NCBI RefSeq assembly: GCF_021129155.1
Contig: NZ_JAJOMC010000025.1
Span: forward strand, 1 to 60,543
Origin: Arthrobacter sp. AK04
GTDB lineage: Bacteria; Actinomycetota; Actinomycetes; Actinomycetales; Micrococcaceae
Reading direction: 5' to 3'
DNA: 60,543 nt
The notes beneath the pieces were generated by a model that worked only from the letters and a program-made list of their open reading frames with translations, was not told where the DNA came from and ran no database searches. Both the position numbers and the translations under genes were made by a program. Shown here one piece after another: positions 41,159 to 50,877 of the stretch (positions are counted from its first letter, which is position 1; each line of letters opens with the position of its first letter).

Positions 41159-41902
41159 TTGAGCCAGTCAACAGATAGCACCAGCACCGAGGCCAATCCG
41201 TTCACCAAACCCGGTTTCATCATTGCTGCCGCGCTGGTGGTCGCGTTGATCGCAGCAGCCGTCGTGATTTTCCTGATCCCCAAAGGACAGGAAAATGCCC
41301 AACCGGCCCCGGTAAATCCGGGCAGTTCGGCCTCGGCCAGTCCCAGTCTCTCCGCCGGGACTGGCAAGAGCGTGTGCGGGCTGCCTGCCAGCAGCGAAAC
41401 AGCGCTCGGCGCCGCGCCGAAGTCCAAGTGGGAGCTGGTGGGAACCATGGCCGTTCCGACTGATCCATCAACTGCCGGGCCGGGAACTGTGGGCAAGGAC
41501 GGCCTGAGGTCGTGCTTCGCGCAGTCCCCTACAGGGGCCCTCTACGCAACGGCGAACATCTGGGCTGCTTCGTTCAACGGATACGCGAAGCAGGTTTACC
41601 TGGAACTCTCAGCCGACAGCCCCTCACGGGACAAAGCAGTTCAGGCAATCAAAGAAGGCAAGGACGTCGGCGGGGGTACCTCCCCGAAGGTTCAAATCGC
41701 TGGATTCATCATCCACTCATATACGCCCGAAAATGCGGTGGTAGAGCTGGCAATCAAGAGCAGCGATGGAGGATATGGTGCCTTCTCGACATCGCTGCTG
41801 TGGGAAGACGGCGACTGGAAGATGGACATCCCTGCCGCAGGCGGAGGCACGGTCCGACAGATCAGTGACCTGAGTTCGTTCATACCCTGGGCCGGTGTCT
41901 GA
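41159..41902 (+). CDS. Transfer protein with one span and an external domain (VirB8-like)
   Basis: A 247-residue protein starting at TTG with GGGAGG upstream. One span (FIIAAALVVALIAAAVVIFLIP, about 18-40), a Ser/Pro linker, then an external domain with SVCGLPASSETALG and CFAQSPTGALYATANIWAASF, ending SLLWEDGDWKMDIP. The topology matches VirB8-type scaffold proteins. It overlaps the next gene by 8 bases. Confidence 0.72.
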   Translation: MSQSTDSTSTEANPFTKPGFIIAAALVVALIAAAVVIFLIPKGQENAQPAPVNPGSSASASPSLSAGTGKSVCGLPASSETALGAAPKSKWELVGTMAVPTDPSTAGPGTVGKDGLRSCFAQSPTGALYATANIWAASFNGYAKQVYLELSADSPSRDKAVQAIKEGKDVGGGTSPKVQIAGFIIHSYTPENAVVELAIKSSDGGYGAFSTSLLWEDGDWKMDIPAAGGGTVRQISDLSSFIPWAGV

Positions 41903-43214
41903 CATGGCCGAGAAGGAATGCGAAGTTTGGAACGTCGTCTGCTGGACCGGGCAGGGTGCCAGCAATGTGGCCGCAGGTCTTGCTGATGACGCCATCAACA
42001 ATTTGGCCAAGGCCATCATGGAGGGCATGAGTCAGATGGTGACCACGCTGTCGACCTTCTGGGTCTCCATGCCCACGGCAAACCTGACTACCTCAGACGG
42101 GTCGAAGGCAAGCCCCGTCGTTTCCGCGCTCAACAGCGAGTTGATGCCGTGGACACTAACTCTGGCCGTCCTGGCCGTCATTATTGGCGGTATCCGACTG
42201 ATCTGGGAGCAGCGCGGGGCACCGCTGAAAGACCTGCTCCGCTCACTGCTGACACTGACCTTGGTGTCCGGCTTAGGGCTGGGCGTCATCTCCATTCTGG
42301 TAATCGCAGCCGATGCCTTCTCAGAGGCGATCATTAAGCGATCCACTGACGGGAAGGGATTCGCAGAATCCCTCAAACTTCTAGTGGTGGCGAACCAGAC
42401 CGGCGTAGGGGTCTTTATCCTCATCGTTCTGGGGCTAATCGGTCTGATTGCGTCCCTCGTCCAAGTCGTGCTCATGGTGGTCCGTAGCGGCATGTTGGTG
42501 ATTCTGGCGGGCATTCTGCCCACCACGGCAGCGTTCACTAATACCGAGATGGGCCGGCAGTGGTTTCAAAAAGCTGTGGGTTGGACCATCGCTTTCATCC
42601 TCTACAAGCCAGCCGCCGCCATCGTGTACTCCGTTGCTTTCCTACTCATGGGCAAGAGCGGAAATAAGGACGCACTGATTTCTTCGATCACAGGTTTCAC
42701 CTTGATGGTTGTCGCACTCTTCGCGCTCCCGGCGTTGATGCGATTCGTAACCCCAATGGTTGGTGCGGTTGCCTCCGGAGGCGGTGCCGGGGCTGGGGCA
42801 GCTGTTGGAGCCCTTGCCACAGGCGCGGTGTCCCTTGGTCGTGGGGGGAGCGGGAGGGGTAACGCTTCACCCACTCCCGCATCCTCAACAAGCACATCGA
42901 ATAACAACCAGAGCACACAGACCAGCAATGCTCCCAAGGGCAGCGATGGAACGTCCGGTCCGCGAGGCGGAGGAGGACAGCCCACCCCAGGCACTACAGG
43001 TCCGGGTGGAGCTGCTGGCACGGTTGCAGCAGCCAAGGCAGGTACTGCGGGCGCAGGAACCGCAGGAGGGGCAGCGGCTAGCGGGGGAGCAGCAGCAGCT
43101 GGCCCGGCTGGCGTGGCTGTAGCTACAGGAGCCCAGCTGGCGTCCAGGACGTCACAGGCAATCGAAAAGACAGCGCAGGATTCAACCGGGGAGGGACCCA
43201 GTGGCAGCAATTAG
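41895..43214 (+). CDS. VirB6/TrbL-like polytopic transfer protein
   Basis: A 439-residue protein with about six spans (for example LTLAVLAVIIGGIRLIW, LVSGLGLGVISILVIAA, FILIVLGLIGLIASLVQVVLMVV) and a C-terminal 130-residue tail of Gly, Ala, Ser and Thr. The motif DLLRSLLTLTLVSG and the layout match VirB6/TrbL proteins that build the inner-membrane channel. Overlaps its neighbours on both sides. Confidence 0.8.
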   Translation: MSDMAEKECEVWNVVCWTGQGASNVAAGLADDAINNLAKAIMEGMSQMVTTLSTFWVSMPTANLTTSDGSKASPVVSALNSELMPWTLTLAVLAVIIGGIRLIWEQRGAPLKDLLRSLLTLTLVSGLGLGVISILVIAADAFSEAIIKRSTDGKGFAESLKLLVVANQTGVGVFILIVLGLIGLIASLVQVVLMVVRSGMLVILAGILPTTAAFTNTEMGRQWFQKAVGWTIAFILYKPAAAIVYSVAFLLMGKSGNKDALISSITGFTLMVVALFALPALMRFVTPMVGAVASGGGAGAGAAVGALATGAVSLGRGGSGRGNASPTPASSTSTSNNNQSTQTSNAPKGSDGTSGPRGGGGQPTPGTTGPGGAAGTVAAAKAGTAGAGTAGGAAASGGAAAAGPAGVAVATGAQLASRTSQAIEKTAQDSTGEGPSGSN

Positions 43215-44709
43215 CACCGAATACAAAGAACCGTCCTATGGCAACTGGCGCGTACCGCGCTCAGCCGGCCTGGCTAACCTCGGAGCAATCGGCACGGCTA
43301 TCGTGTTCGCCGGGCTGTTGGCTGGCATCGTGAGCTTCGCTATTTGGGGCCTGTTCGTCGGCCTGGGCGTTCTTGCCTTTGCCGGTGTCAGCGCTCTGCT
43401 GCTGACAGTCAAGGACAAGCATGGCCAGTCCATCGTTGACCGCTTCGGCACCCGAATGGCTTTCAAGGTCTCCCGGTCCTCCGGCACGAACCTGTACCGT
43501 TCCGGTCCGCTGGGAGTAACAGAGTGGGGCATGTACCAGCTCCCGGGTTTGGCTGCGAAGTCCACCCTGTACGAGTTCACTGACTCCTACAAGCGCCCGT
43601 TCGCCATGCTCCACGTCCCAACGACGAGTCACTTCGCCGTGATCTTCTCCACCGAACCTGATGGGGCATCCTTGGTTGACCCCGAGCAGGTTGATGCGTG
43701 GGTCGCGAACTGGGGCGGCTGGCTCGCCGGGCTGGCCGATGAAGCTGGCCTGGACGCCGCAGCCGTGACGGTGGAGACGGCCCCGGATTCGGGGTACCGG
43801 CTGCGGAACGAAGTGCTCATGAATATTGATCCGGATGCACCCGAGTTCGCAAGGAATGTAATGGGCGAGGTTGTGGAGACCTACCCGGAAGGTTCGGCAA
43901 CGGTTCGCGCTTGGGTGTCGCTGACGTTCAACTCCGCGATCCGCGCCGGGGCGAAGAAGCGGACCCCGGAGGATGTTGCACGCGACCTCGCCTCCAGGAT
44001 CCCGGGTCTGTCCGCACGGCTGCAGTCCACCGGGGCCGGGATTGCCCGGCCTATGTCCGCTCAGGAGCTGTGCGAGGTCGTGAGGATCGCTTACGATCCG
44101 CCCGCTGCTCTGATCATTGATGAAGCCCATGCCGCTGGCTCTCCGGTGTCCCTGAGCTGGGGCGAGGTTGGCCCCACTGCGACGCAGGCGAGCTGGGATG
44201 ACTACCGGCATGATTCCGCGTTCTCGGCCTCCTGGACCATGACCGGTGCCCCACGTGGCTCGGTGAACTCCTCGGTCCTGTCCCGGCTGCTGGCCCCTCA
44301 CGGGGACATTGACCGCAAACGAGTCTCGTTGCTGTACCGTCCGATGGATTCGGCCCGGGCTGCTGCTGTGGTCGAACGGGATCAGAACAACGCCAACGTC
44401 CGCATCACCTCGGGCAACCGCCCCTCAGCTCGTGCCTTGGTCGATGCCCGCTCGGCGGCTCAAACCGCGCAGGAAGAAGCGCAAGGTGCCGGGTTGGTGA
44501 ACTTCGGTCTGGTCGTCACGGCCACCGTGACGGATCGGGAACGGCTCGCTGATGCCGTCGCCGCTGTGGAGCAGACCTCCGGCACGGCCAGGGTGCTGTT
44601 GCGCCGGGCCTATGGCGCCCAGGACACCGCGTTCGCCGCGTCCCTGCCTTTGGGTCTGGTGCTGCCGAAGCACAGCATGGTCCCGTCCGAGATTAAGGAT
44701 GCTCTGTAA
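43201..44709 (+). CDS. SCO6880-family transfer protein
   Basis: A 502-residue protein starting at GTG. Two N-terminal spans (about 25-45 and 47-67) are followed by a soluble domain with RLRNEVLMNIDPDAPEFARNVM, AVVERDQNNANVR and LLRRAYGAQDTAFAASLPLGLVLP. The gene always found next to VirB4-type ATPases in actinobacterial conjugation systems; in function it may supply the N-terminal, membrane-bound half of a VirB4 partner. It overlaps the next gene by 1 base. Confidence 0.82.
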   Translation: MAAISTEYKEPSYGNWRVPRSAGLANLGAIGTAIVFAGLLAGIVSFAIWGLFVGLGVLAFAGVSALLLTVKDKHGQSIVDRFGTRMAFKVSRSSGTNLYRSGPLGVTEWGMYQLPGLAAKSTLYEFTDSYKRPFAMLHVPTTSHFAVIFSTEPDGASLVDPEQVDAWVANWGGWLAGLADEAGLDAAAVTVETAPDSGYRLRNEVLMNIDPDAPEFARNVMGEVVETYPEGSATVRAWVSLTFNSAIRAGAKKRTPEDVARDLASRIPGLSARLQSTGAGIARPMSAQELCEVVRIAYDPPAALIIDEAHAAGSPVSLSWGEVGPTATQASWDDYRHDSAFSASWTMTGAPRGSVNSSVLSRLLAPHGDIDRKRVSLLYRPMDSARAAAVVERDQNNANVRITSGNRPSARALVDARSAAQTAQEEAQGAGLVNFGLVVTATVTDRERLADAVAAVEQTSGTARVLLRRAYGAQDTAFAASLPLGLVLPKHSMVPSEIKDAL

Positions 44710-46304
44710 TGGCCCGGATGAAGCTCTTCGCCCGTTCCTCCAAGCACAGCACTGCTGCGGTGACGGCTGCACCAAAGAAGGCTGAGAAGCAGCCGCGTGA
44801 GGCCGGCCCCAGCGCCCGTGGATGGCCCGGCCGCGGCGGTGGCATGGCCCAGCTCGTCCCCTCCGTGAAGGAGTACCGCGGAACGACGGTCCAGGTCTGC
44901 GGCCTGTGGCCGTTCTCCTCCGGTGCGTCCTCACCCATGATCGGGGTCCCGCTGGGACGCCACGAAGAAACCCAAGCCACGGTCTGCTGTGACCCGATCA
45001 GCTGGTTCCAACGCGCGCGGCTGATTTCCAACCCTTCGGCCTTCATCCTGGGAAAGCCGGGGCTCGGGAAGTCCACAGTCGTCCGGCGCATGTTCATCGG
45101 CCTGTCGGCCCAAGGTGTTCACCCGTTGATTCTCGGTGACCTCAAGGGCGAGCACGTCAAAGCCGTGAAAGCTCTCGGCGGGCAGGTTATCCGGCTCGGT
45201 CGCGGTGTCGGTTACCTGAACATCCTCGACCCGGGCCAAGCTGTCGAAGCAGCGCAGCTCCTGGAAGACAGCGGTCACCACGAGGACGCAGCGCGAGTAC
45301 GGGCCGACGCGCACGGCCGACGACTGACCATGGTCGTCTCGCTGATCACGATCAGCCGGAACAACCCGCCGACCGACCAGGAGCAAACGATCCTGGACCG
45401 CGCACTGCGGGTTCTCGATGATCGTTTTGACGGCGTCCCGGTGTTGAAGGACCTGCTGGATGTCATCGTCTCGGCTCCTGACGAGCTGCGGCAGGTCGCG
45501 CTGGACCGTGGCGACATGAACATCTACCTGCAGGAAACGCGGGCGTTGGAGGCAACACTGCTCGGCTTGACCGGGGGAGGGAAGCTCGGCGAAATCTTCT
45601 CGCGTCAGACCACCAACCCCATGAAGCGTGACCGGGCCGTGGTCTTCGACGTCTCCAACATTGATGAGACCGAAACGGACCTGCAGGCCGCGGTCCTGCT
45701 GGCGTGCTGGTCTTACGGTTTCGGCACGGTGAACGTCGCCAATGCCCTCGCCGACGCTGGGCTGGAGCCGCGACGGAACTACTTCGTCGTCCTGGACGAG
45801 CTGTGGCGGGCCCTGCGCGCCGGCAAGGGCATGGTGGACCGCGTGGACGCGCTGACCCGGCTCAACCGGTCCGTAGGCGTTGGACAGATCATGATCTCCC
45901 ACACCATGTCCGACTTGCTGGCGTTGCCGGCAGAAGAAGACCGCATGAAAGCCCGCGGTTTCGTTGAACGCTCCGGCATGGTCATCTGCGGCGGCCTTCC
46001 CGCCTCGGAAATGCCCTTGCTGACCTCAGCCATTCCGCTGTCCCGGCAGGAGCAGCAGAAGCTCATTGGTTGGCAGGACCCGCCCGCGTGGGACTCCCGC
46101 GGCGTCGACGTTGAACCTCCAGGACGTGGAAAGTTCCTGATCAAGGTCGGCGGCCGTCCCGGGATCCCGGTCCAGGTCGGGCTCACGTCCTTGGAGAAGG
46201 GCCCTGAGGGTGTCAACGACACCGAGGGCAAATGGCATGCAGTTCCGGAAACCCTGTTGGAGGCAGCAGCTCCGGTTCTCCCGATCGAAGGAGGCTCACA
46301 GTGA
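44709..46304 (+). CDS. VirB4-like conjugation ATPase
   Basis: A 531-residue ATPase: FILGKPGLGKSTVVRRM near residue 110 (Walker A), then ILGDLKGEHVKAVKALGG, YFVVLDELWRALRAGKGM (Walker B) and VGVGQIMISHTMSDLLALP (motif with conserved Gln/His). It is shorter than classical VirB4 (about 800), consistent with the N-terminal part being supplied by the SCO6880 protein. It drives substrate transport and pilus assembly. Overlaps the coupling-protein gene by 4 bases. Confidence 0.85.
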   Translation: MARMKLFARSSKHSTAAVTAAPKKAEKQPREAGPSARGWPGRGGGMAQLVPSVKEYRGTTVQVCGLWPFSSGASSPMIGVPLGRHEETQATVCCDPISWFQRARLISNPSAFILGKPGLGKSTVVRRMFIGLSAQGVHPLILGDLKGEHVKAVKALGGQVIRLGRGVGYLNILDPGQAVEAAQLLEDSGHHEDAARVRADAHGRRLTMVVSLITISRNNPPTDQEQTILDRALRVLDDRFDGVPVLKDLLDVIVSAPDELRQVALDRGDMNIYLQETRALEATLLGLTGGGKLGEIFSRQTTNPMKRDRAVVFDVSNIDETETDLQAAVLLACWSYGFGTVNVANALADAGLEPRRNYFVVLDELWRALRAGKGMVDRVDALTRLNRSVGVGQIMISHTMSDLLALPAEEDRMKARGFVERSGMVICGGLPASEMPLLTSAIPLSRQEQQKLIGWQDPPAWDSRGVDVEPPGRGKFLIKVGGRPGIPVQVGLTSLEKGPEGVNDTEGKWHAVPETLLEAAAPVLPIEGGSQ

Positions 46305-48070
46305 GTGCACCAAACCGTAAAGGAATGGGCCTGGGCGATGCTCTGCTGGTTTGGCTGGCCATCGGCTTTATCGTCGTATTCGGCGGTGGAACCTATGCCG
46401 CCCTGCACCTTGGATCGTGGATGGCAGGGATTGACGCTCCGCCCGCCCATCCGATTGATCTGATCGCCGGCCTGATCAAGGGCCGGGTGCCGTGGCCGAC
46501 TGAAGCCACGGTCGCCGCCTGCCTGATGGCGGGCATTGTTCTGGCCCTGGCCATCGTTGTCCTCATCGCGTGGAGGAAGGGTGCGTCCAAACGTGCCCGG
46601 GTCGATAAGGCCGCCCGCTACCTTGGTCGCGGAAAGTCACTGGCCGCTTTCTCCGAGAAGGGAGCGAAAGCGACCGCCGAGCGCCTGGGAGTCAAAGACA
46701 CCCCGGGCATCGTGGTCGGCAAAGTCGTCTCCACGGGGCAGAAGTTCATTCAGTCCTGGGAAGACCTCAGCCTCGACATCTGGGGACCCCGAACCGGTAA
46801 GTCGACCTCACGGGTCATGCCCGCCATCCTGGACGCACCAGGTGCCGTGGTCTCGACCTCGAACAAGCGCGACGTCGTAGACGGCACCCGTGGAGTCCGC
46901 GAGAGCACAGCCCCGGTGTGGGTGTTCGACCCGCAGAAGATCGCCCAGGAAGAACCGGACTGGTGGTGGAACCCGCTCTCCTACGTCACCGACGAAGAGA
47001 AGGCCTACCAACTCACCCAGCACTTCTCCGTCGGCTCCCGGGTTCCCGGGTCCAAACCGGACGCCTACTTCGACCCCAAAGCGGAAGACATCCTCTCTTC
47101 GTACTTCCTCGCTGCCGCGCTCGGGAACTTGCCCATCACGCAGGTCTACATCTGGGTCACCGAGCAGGTAAACCGGGAACCCATCAACATTCTTCGCCAA
47201 CATGACTACGAGCTGCAGTACAAGGGACTGGAATCCACGCTGGAGCTGGCCGATAAGCAGCGCGACGGTATCTTCGGCACGGCCGAGAAGATGATCCAGT
47301 GCCTCAAGAGCCGGAATACCCTGCGGTGGGTTGCCCCCACAGGTGGCGCCACGGTCGCTACCGACACACGCCGACAGTTCAACCCACATGCTTTCGCCGC
47401 CTCGCAGGAGACGATCTACATCCTCTCCAAGGAAGGTGCCGGCTCAGCCGCGCCGCTCACCACCGCCCTCACGGTGGCCATCGCTGAGGCCATGGAAGAA
47501 CGTGCCGAGCGCAGCGGTGGCCGGCTGCCCAAGCCTGCACTGTTCGCTCTCGATGAGCTGGCCAACGTCGTCCGATGGGCAGCCCTGCCGGACCAGTTCA
47601 GCCACTACGGCTCCAAGGGATTGATTGTCATGGGGATCCTGCAGTCCTGGTCCCAGGGCGTGGAGCTGTGGGGCGAGGCAAACATGCGGAAGATCTGGTC
47701 AGCGGCAAACGTGAAGGTCTACGGCGGCGGTGTGGCAGAAGAAGGCTTCCTCCGGGCGCTCTCGGACCTGATCGGAGACTACAGCTACATCAACGTCTCC
47801 ACGTCCTCCGGAAAGTCCGGCTCCAGCCGCTCACGTCAAGAGGGCAAGGAACGCATCTTCGACGTTTCCAACTTGGCTGAACTGGACCGAGGCCGCGCCG
47901 TCGTCCTCGCTTCCGGCGCTCCCGCCACGCTAGTCCGCACCATGCCGTGGTACACCGGACCCCACAAAGAGGCGGTGGAAGCGTCCATCAAGGAATACAG
48001 CCCCCGCCCCGAGGAACCCGCTGTCCCGGTGCCCGCTGCACCGGCAGCCAATCCCTGGGTCACGAAATAG
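46301..48070 (+). CDS. Type IV coupling protein (VirD4/TraG-like)
   Basis: A 589-residue protein starting at GTG 46301 (GGAGG upstream; the longer frame from 46232 overlaps the ATPase gene). Two N-terminal spans, then IWGPRTGKSTSRVMPAI near 160 (Walker A) and ALFALDELANVVRWAALPD near 415 (Walker B), ILQSWSQGVELWG. Pro-rich C-terminus. It links relaxase-bound DNA to the transfer channel. Confidence 0.9.
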   Translation: MSAPNRKGMGLGDALLVWLAIGFIVVFGGGTYAALHLGSWMAGIDAPPAHPIDLIAGLIKGRVPWPTEATVAACLMAGIVLALAIVVLIAWRKGASKRARVDKAARYLGRGKSLAAFSEKGAKATAERLGVKDTPGIVVGKVVSTGQKFIQSWEDLSLDIWGPRTGKSTSRVMPAILDAPGAVVSTSNKRDVVDGTRGVRESTAPVWVFDPQKIAQEEPDWWWNPLSYVTDEEKAYQLTQHFSVGSRVPGSKPDAYFDPKAEDILSSYFLAAALGNLPITQVYIWVTEQVNREPINILRQHDYELQYKGLESTLELADKQRDGIFGTAEKMIQCLKSRNTLRWVAPTGGATVATDTRRQFNPHAFAASQETIYILSKEGAGSAAPLTTALTVAIAEAMEERAERSGGRLPKPALFALDELANVVRWAALPDQFSHYGSKGLIVMGILQSWSQGVELWGEANMRKIWSAANVKVYGGGVAEEGFLRALSDLIGDYSYINVSTSSGKSGSSRSRQEGKERIFDVSNLAELDRGRAVVLASGAPATLVRTMPWYTGPHKEAVEASIKEYSPRPEEPAVPVPAAPAANPWVTK

Positions 48071-48085
48071 GAAGGCATGCCCCTC

Positions 48086-48514
48086 ATGGCAACTGATTTT
48101 GACCTCTACGACACGGACGCACCGGTACCAGCTCAAGCTGACCAGGGTGCGGAGAAAGAACCGGAGCTCGTCTACGGCTCGGCCGAAGAGTTTCTCCATG
48201 AGCAGTTGCTGCCCACGTATGTCCGCAGTGTCACCGGTAAGTCAGCGAAGTGGTGCATTGAGTGGTACTTCCACCCGGAGGCCGTCTCACGTGTAGCGGC
48301 CCTATGGCGTTCATGGGAGCACCTGCGACTGGATCCTGCGACCGGCATGAGTGTCTGGTGGAAGGACCACGCAGACCACCACATGCGAGTCCTCCTCGAC
48401 CCACAAGGACCCTTCTACAACTGCGACATGAAAGAACACCGAGAACCGGAGCATCTGGAACCCAAGATGGCACCTGCCGGCTGGTTCCAGGACGTTCGAG
48501 ACCAGTCAGCCTAG
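48086..48514 (+). CDS. DUF4913 protein
   Basis: About 142 residues from MATDFDLYDTD; the ATG at 48077 is too close to the GGAAGG ribosome site, so 48086 is preferred. The core FLHEQLLPTYVR, KWCIEWYFHPEAVSRVAALWRSWEHLRLDPATGMSVWWKDHADHHMRVL is the DUF4913 pattern. The family accompanies conjugation genes of actinobacteria; function unknown. Last gene of the transfer operon. Confidence 0.82.
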   Translation: MATDFDLYDTDAPVPAQADQGAEKEPELVYGSAEEFLHEQLLPTYVRSVTGKSAKWCIEWYFHPEAVSRVAALWRSWEHLRLDPATGMSVWWKDHADHHMRVLLDPQGPFYNCDMKEHREPEHLEPKMAPAGWFQDVRDQSA

Positions 48515-48898
48515 AACCTAGAACAGGGAGTGCGACGGCATCTAGGTAACACTGGGCGTACTTCTCCGCAGCAATGTCAGTAGTGCCTGAAGAAATCTTC
48601 CCCGTCACTGCGGGCAATGACTTACCTACGCACGTATAGGGCACCTGTGCGTGCATTCTCATCGCGCGGGGTAAACGTACATCGCCCATGGCCTTGTGAC
48701 TGTTGGCGGTAAATGGCGGTCTTTCTGCGGCGCTAAATGTCGCCTTGCTGAACGTCATGCACTCCCGACCGCCTGCAGAACGTTGTGGGACATTACCAGG
48801 ATTCCGAAGCCGCCTGCGCCGCCCAGGGTTATTCGTGTGGTCCGTCAGCTGTGCCGGCCTGTCCCCGTGTTGGCGCAGGGAGTAAACGGGGATGGCTC
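48515..48898. other. Gene-free stretch with copy B of the 45-bp block
   Basis: Positions 48691-48755 contain, inverted, the block found before resolvase 2 (20266-20323): GTGACTGTTGGCGG, AAATGGCGGTCTTTC and GCGCTAAATGTCGCC. Otherwise no gene is convincing. The stretch separates the transfer operon from accessory genes. Confidence 0.5.
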
Positions 48899-49567
48899 TC
48901 AGATCGGAGGATTTGGTGTACGTCGGCGGTTGCGGCGGCCTCTGCCTTCCCGCCATCCGGGCAGGAGCTCGTTCAGCTTTTCTTCCCGGTCCGGGTCGAG
49001 CTTGCCGGCGCGGTAGTCGATCCGCTGCCCGTGCAGCCACACGCCCAGGGTCCGTTCGTCCCGGTCGTCGGTTTTCTGGTGCCGGGGCCAGTCGCCGCCG
49101 GCGGCCCTGGTTCTCTGCAGTTCGTCCAGCCGTTGCTGCCACCGGGCTTCGTCATCGGTCTTGCTCCGGGATGTTTGGCCCCAGCCCGGGATGACGGCCA
49201 GGCCGTCGCGGAAGGCGGGGGAGAGGGTGCCTTCGGCCGCCTGCCGGCGGCGGCGGCCCAGCCAGGCCGCGAGGGCGCGTTCCCGCGGCGTTTTCCCGTG
49301 GGTGCCCGGCAACCGGCCATGGGTCTCATAGAAGGCGAGGACGTCCGCCAGGTTCCGTCGCCCGGCCGTGGATGTCCGTGGGGCTGGGGACGATGCCGCC
49401 CTATGCTCGTCCCGGATGCCGGGATCTTCCTTCGCCGCGATCTGCAGGTGGTACCGGACGGTGGTTGTCGCGACACCGGCCCAGTCCGCGATCTTCGATG
49501 TCGGCGTTCCCGCCCGGTACAGCCGGACAAACTCGGGGTCAGGCGCCGGACGCCGAGACTCTGTCAT
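48899..49567 (-). CDS. Orphan helicase-associated (HA) domain protein
   Basis: A 222-residue protein from MTESRRPAP. The N-terminal part holds a helix-turn-helix (RAGTPTSKIADWAGVATTTVRYHL). Two helicase-associated repeats follow: LADVLAFYETHGRLPGTHGKTPRERALAAWLGRRRRQ, and later ERTLGVWLHGQRIDYRAGKL. HA repeats usually extend DNA helicases; here the helicase is absent, so a DNA-binding role is likely. Monocistronic. Confidence 0.75.
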   Translation of the reverse strand: MTESRRPAPDPEFVRLYRAGTPTSKIADWAGVATTTVRYHLQIAAKEDPGIRDEHRAASSPAPRTSTAGRRNLADVLAFYETHGRLPGTHGKTPRERALAAWLGRRRRQAAEGTLSPAFRDGLAVIPGWGQTSRSKTDDEARWQQRLDELQRTRAAGGDWPRHQKTDDRDERTLGVWLHGQRIDYRAGKLDPDREEKLNELLPGWREGRGRRNRRRTPNPPI

Positions 49568-49867
49568 CAAATACCCAGCCCTCCCGTCGGCCCCCGCCTA
49601 GTTGCAGGTCCCAGCCTAAAACAAGCGACGCTATTACGGACGCTGGCTGCCCCTCCCGGGCGCTCACACGTTAAGGGCGTCCGCTGGCGCGGCTGGCAGT
49701 GGGAAAATTAAACGGCCAAACATAGAGTCGGCTTCCGTACGTATAGGGACCGGCTTACGGACGAAGAAAAGCATGCCACTACTCGGGCTGGGCCCCGCGG
49801 GGATAAAGAAATCGCGGCGCATTACAGAAAAGGGGCTCATGACCTGAAGCTGTGATTGGCTGTCCCC
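49568..49867. other. Intergenic region
   Basis: About 300 bases with divergent promoters for the HA protein and the next membrane protein. Nothing further recognised. Confidence 0.35.
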
Positions 49868-50317
49868 ATGAGTGAGCAACTGGCGGATCAAAATAGGCGC
49901 AGGAGGGCGCAGGTTCTTCTCTTCGTCGTGATGCCCGTGGTCGCAGGCGTGTTGACACTTGTGACCGGGAACCTTCAACCAATTTTCGCGGTGATGATTA
50001 TCTACCTGCTACCCCTGTTTTCGTCCGCCGCTCGAAGCAGTGTTCTCACTCGCGCAGCGCCTCAAAATCCACCACCCGCCAGTGCAAGGGCGGGCTGGTG
50101 GACACGTCGTCGTAGATGGGGGTTCTATGCAGCTTTTTCAGTACTGATCGCAGTGAGCCTGGCTTTCCTGCGCTCTGCCCTCACTGATACTTGGGGTGGC
50201 GGTGACGTCTTGCTGGCCCTCATATGCCTTATTCCACTCCTCGTAATCCTAAGGACGCCACCGCAGATAGTTGATGGCTTCGCGCAGCGTAAGAAGCCAA
50301 CAGACCCAGCTAGCTAG
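49868..50317 (+). CDS. Four-span membrane protein
   Basis: A 149-residue protein from ATG 49868. Spans near residues 15-33, 38-53, 88-105 and 115-130, separated by a basic loop (SARAGWWTRRRRWG). No family recognised; it resembles small phage or plasmid accessory membrane proteins only in general form. Confidence 0.65.
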   Translation: MSEQLADQNRRRRAQVLLFVVMPVVAGVLTLVTGNLQPIFAVMIIYLLPLFSSAARSSVLTRAAPQNPPPASARAGWWTRRRRWGFYAAFSVLIAVSLAFLRSALTDTWGGGDVLLALICLIPLLVILRTPPQIVDGFAQRKKPTDPAS

Positions 50318-50444
50318 CTTTGTCCGTCTGAGGATCCTCCAACGGGCCCCACCATTCACTCGAGAGCTGATGATGGCAGCGCCTTCCCACGAAGACGGTG
50401 AAATGTCATGATCAAGTCGAGCACAACAGTTTTAGGGGGCGGCA

Positions 50445-50768
50445 ATGCGGAAGCGAGCTTTGGCGCCGGTACTCGTCCTGCTTTTAGCTGCCTGTACTCC
50501 ACCCTCCAATCCAACGGATTACCCGCGTACTGCTTCTGTCGACGACCGATGGGGCGTAGGCATAAGCTTCCCTGTTTATTCGTCGTTAGCTGGGTGTGAA
50601 GATGATCCCAGCGTGGAATCAGCCGTGCAAAGCGCCGACATGCCGTCCTCCGGACTTGGATTCCGGCTGAAGGCAGGAGCATCTGAAGCGGATGCTATCC
50701 GCGTTGCAGACTGCGTGGCCCCGCTTTTGAGCAGCGGGGAACTCACAATAGTGTCCCCTGGGAGTTGA
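50445..50768 (+). CDS. Small lipoprotein
   Basis: A 107-residue protein with lipobox LLLAAC (Cys at about 17) after a basic start (MRKRALAP), followed by a soluble domain with two Cys. TTTTAGGGGGC precedes the ATG. Function unknown; possibly surface exposed. Confidence 0.65.
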   Translation: MRKRALAPVLVLLLAACTPPSNPTDYPRTASVDDRWGVGISFPVYSSLAGCEDDPSVESAVQSADMPSSGLGFRLKAGASEADAIRVADCVAPLLSSGELTIVSPGS

Positions 50769-50877
50769 ACGTCTCCGTGAAGGTAGGCCTCCCGTGCGTA
50801 AGCCGATCCTTTACCGGGCTGAGCGAGCAGTCGAACTAACGTGACTGCCCACTCACGCTGGCCCTGGCCGCGGAACC

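Noticed and set aside
48627..49750. Direct repeat ACGTATAGGG on both sides of the HA-domain gene
   Set aside because: Only 10 identical bases about 1.1 kb apart; expected by chance at this spacing.
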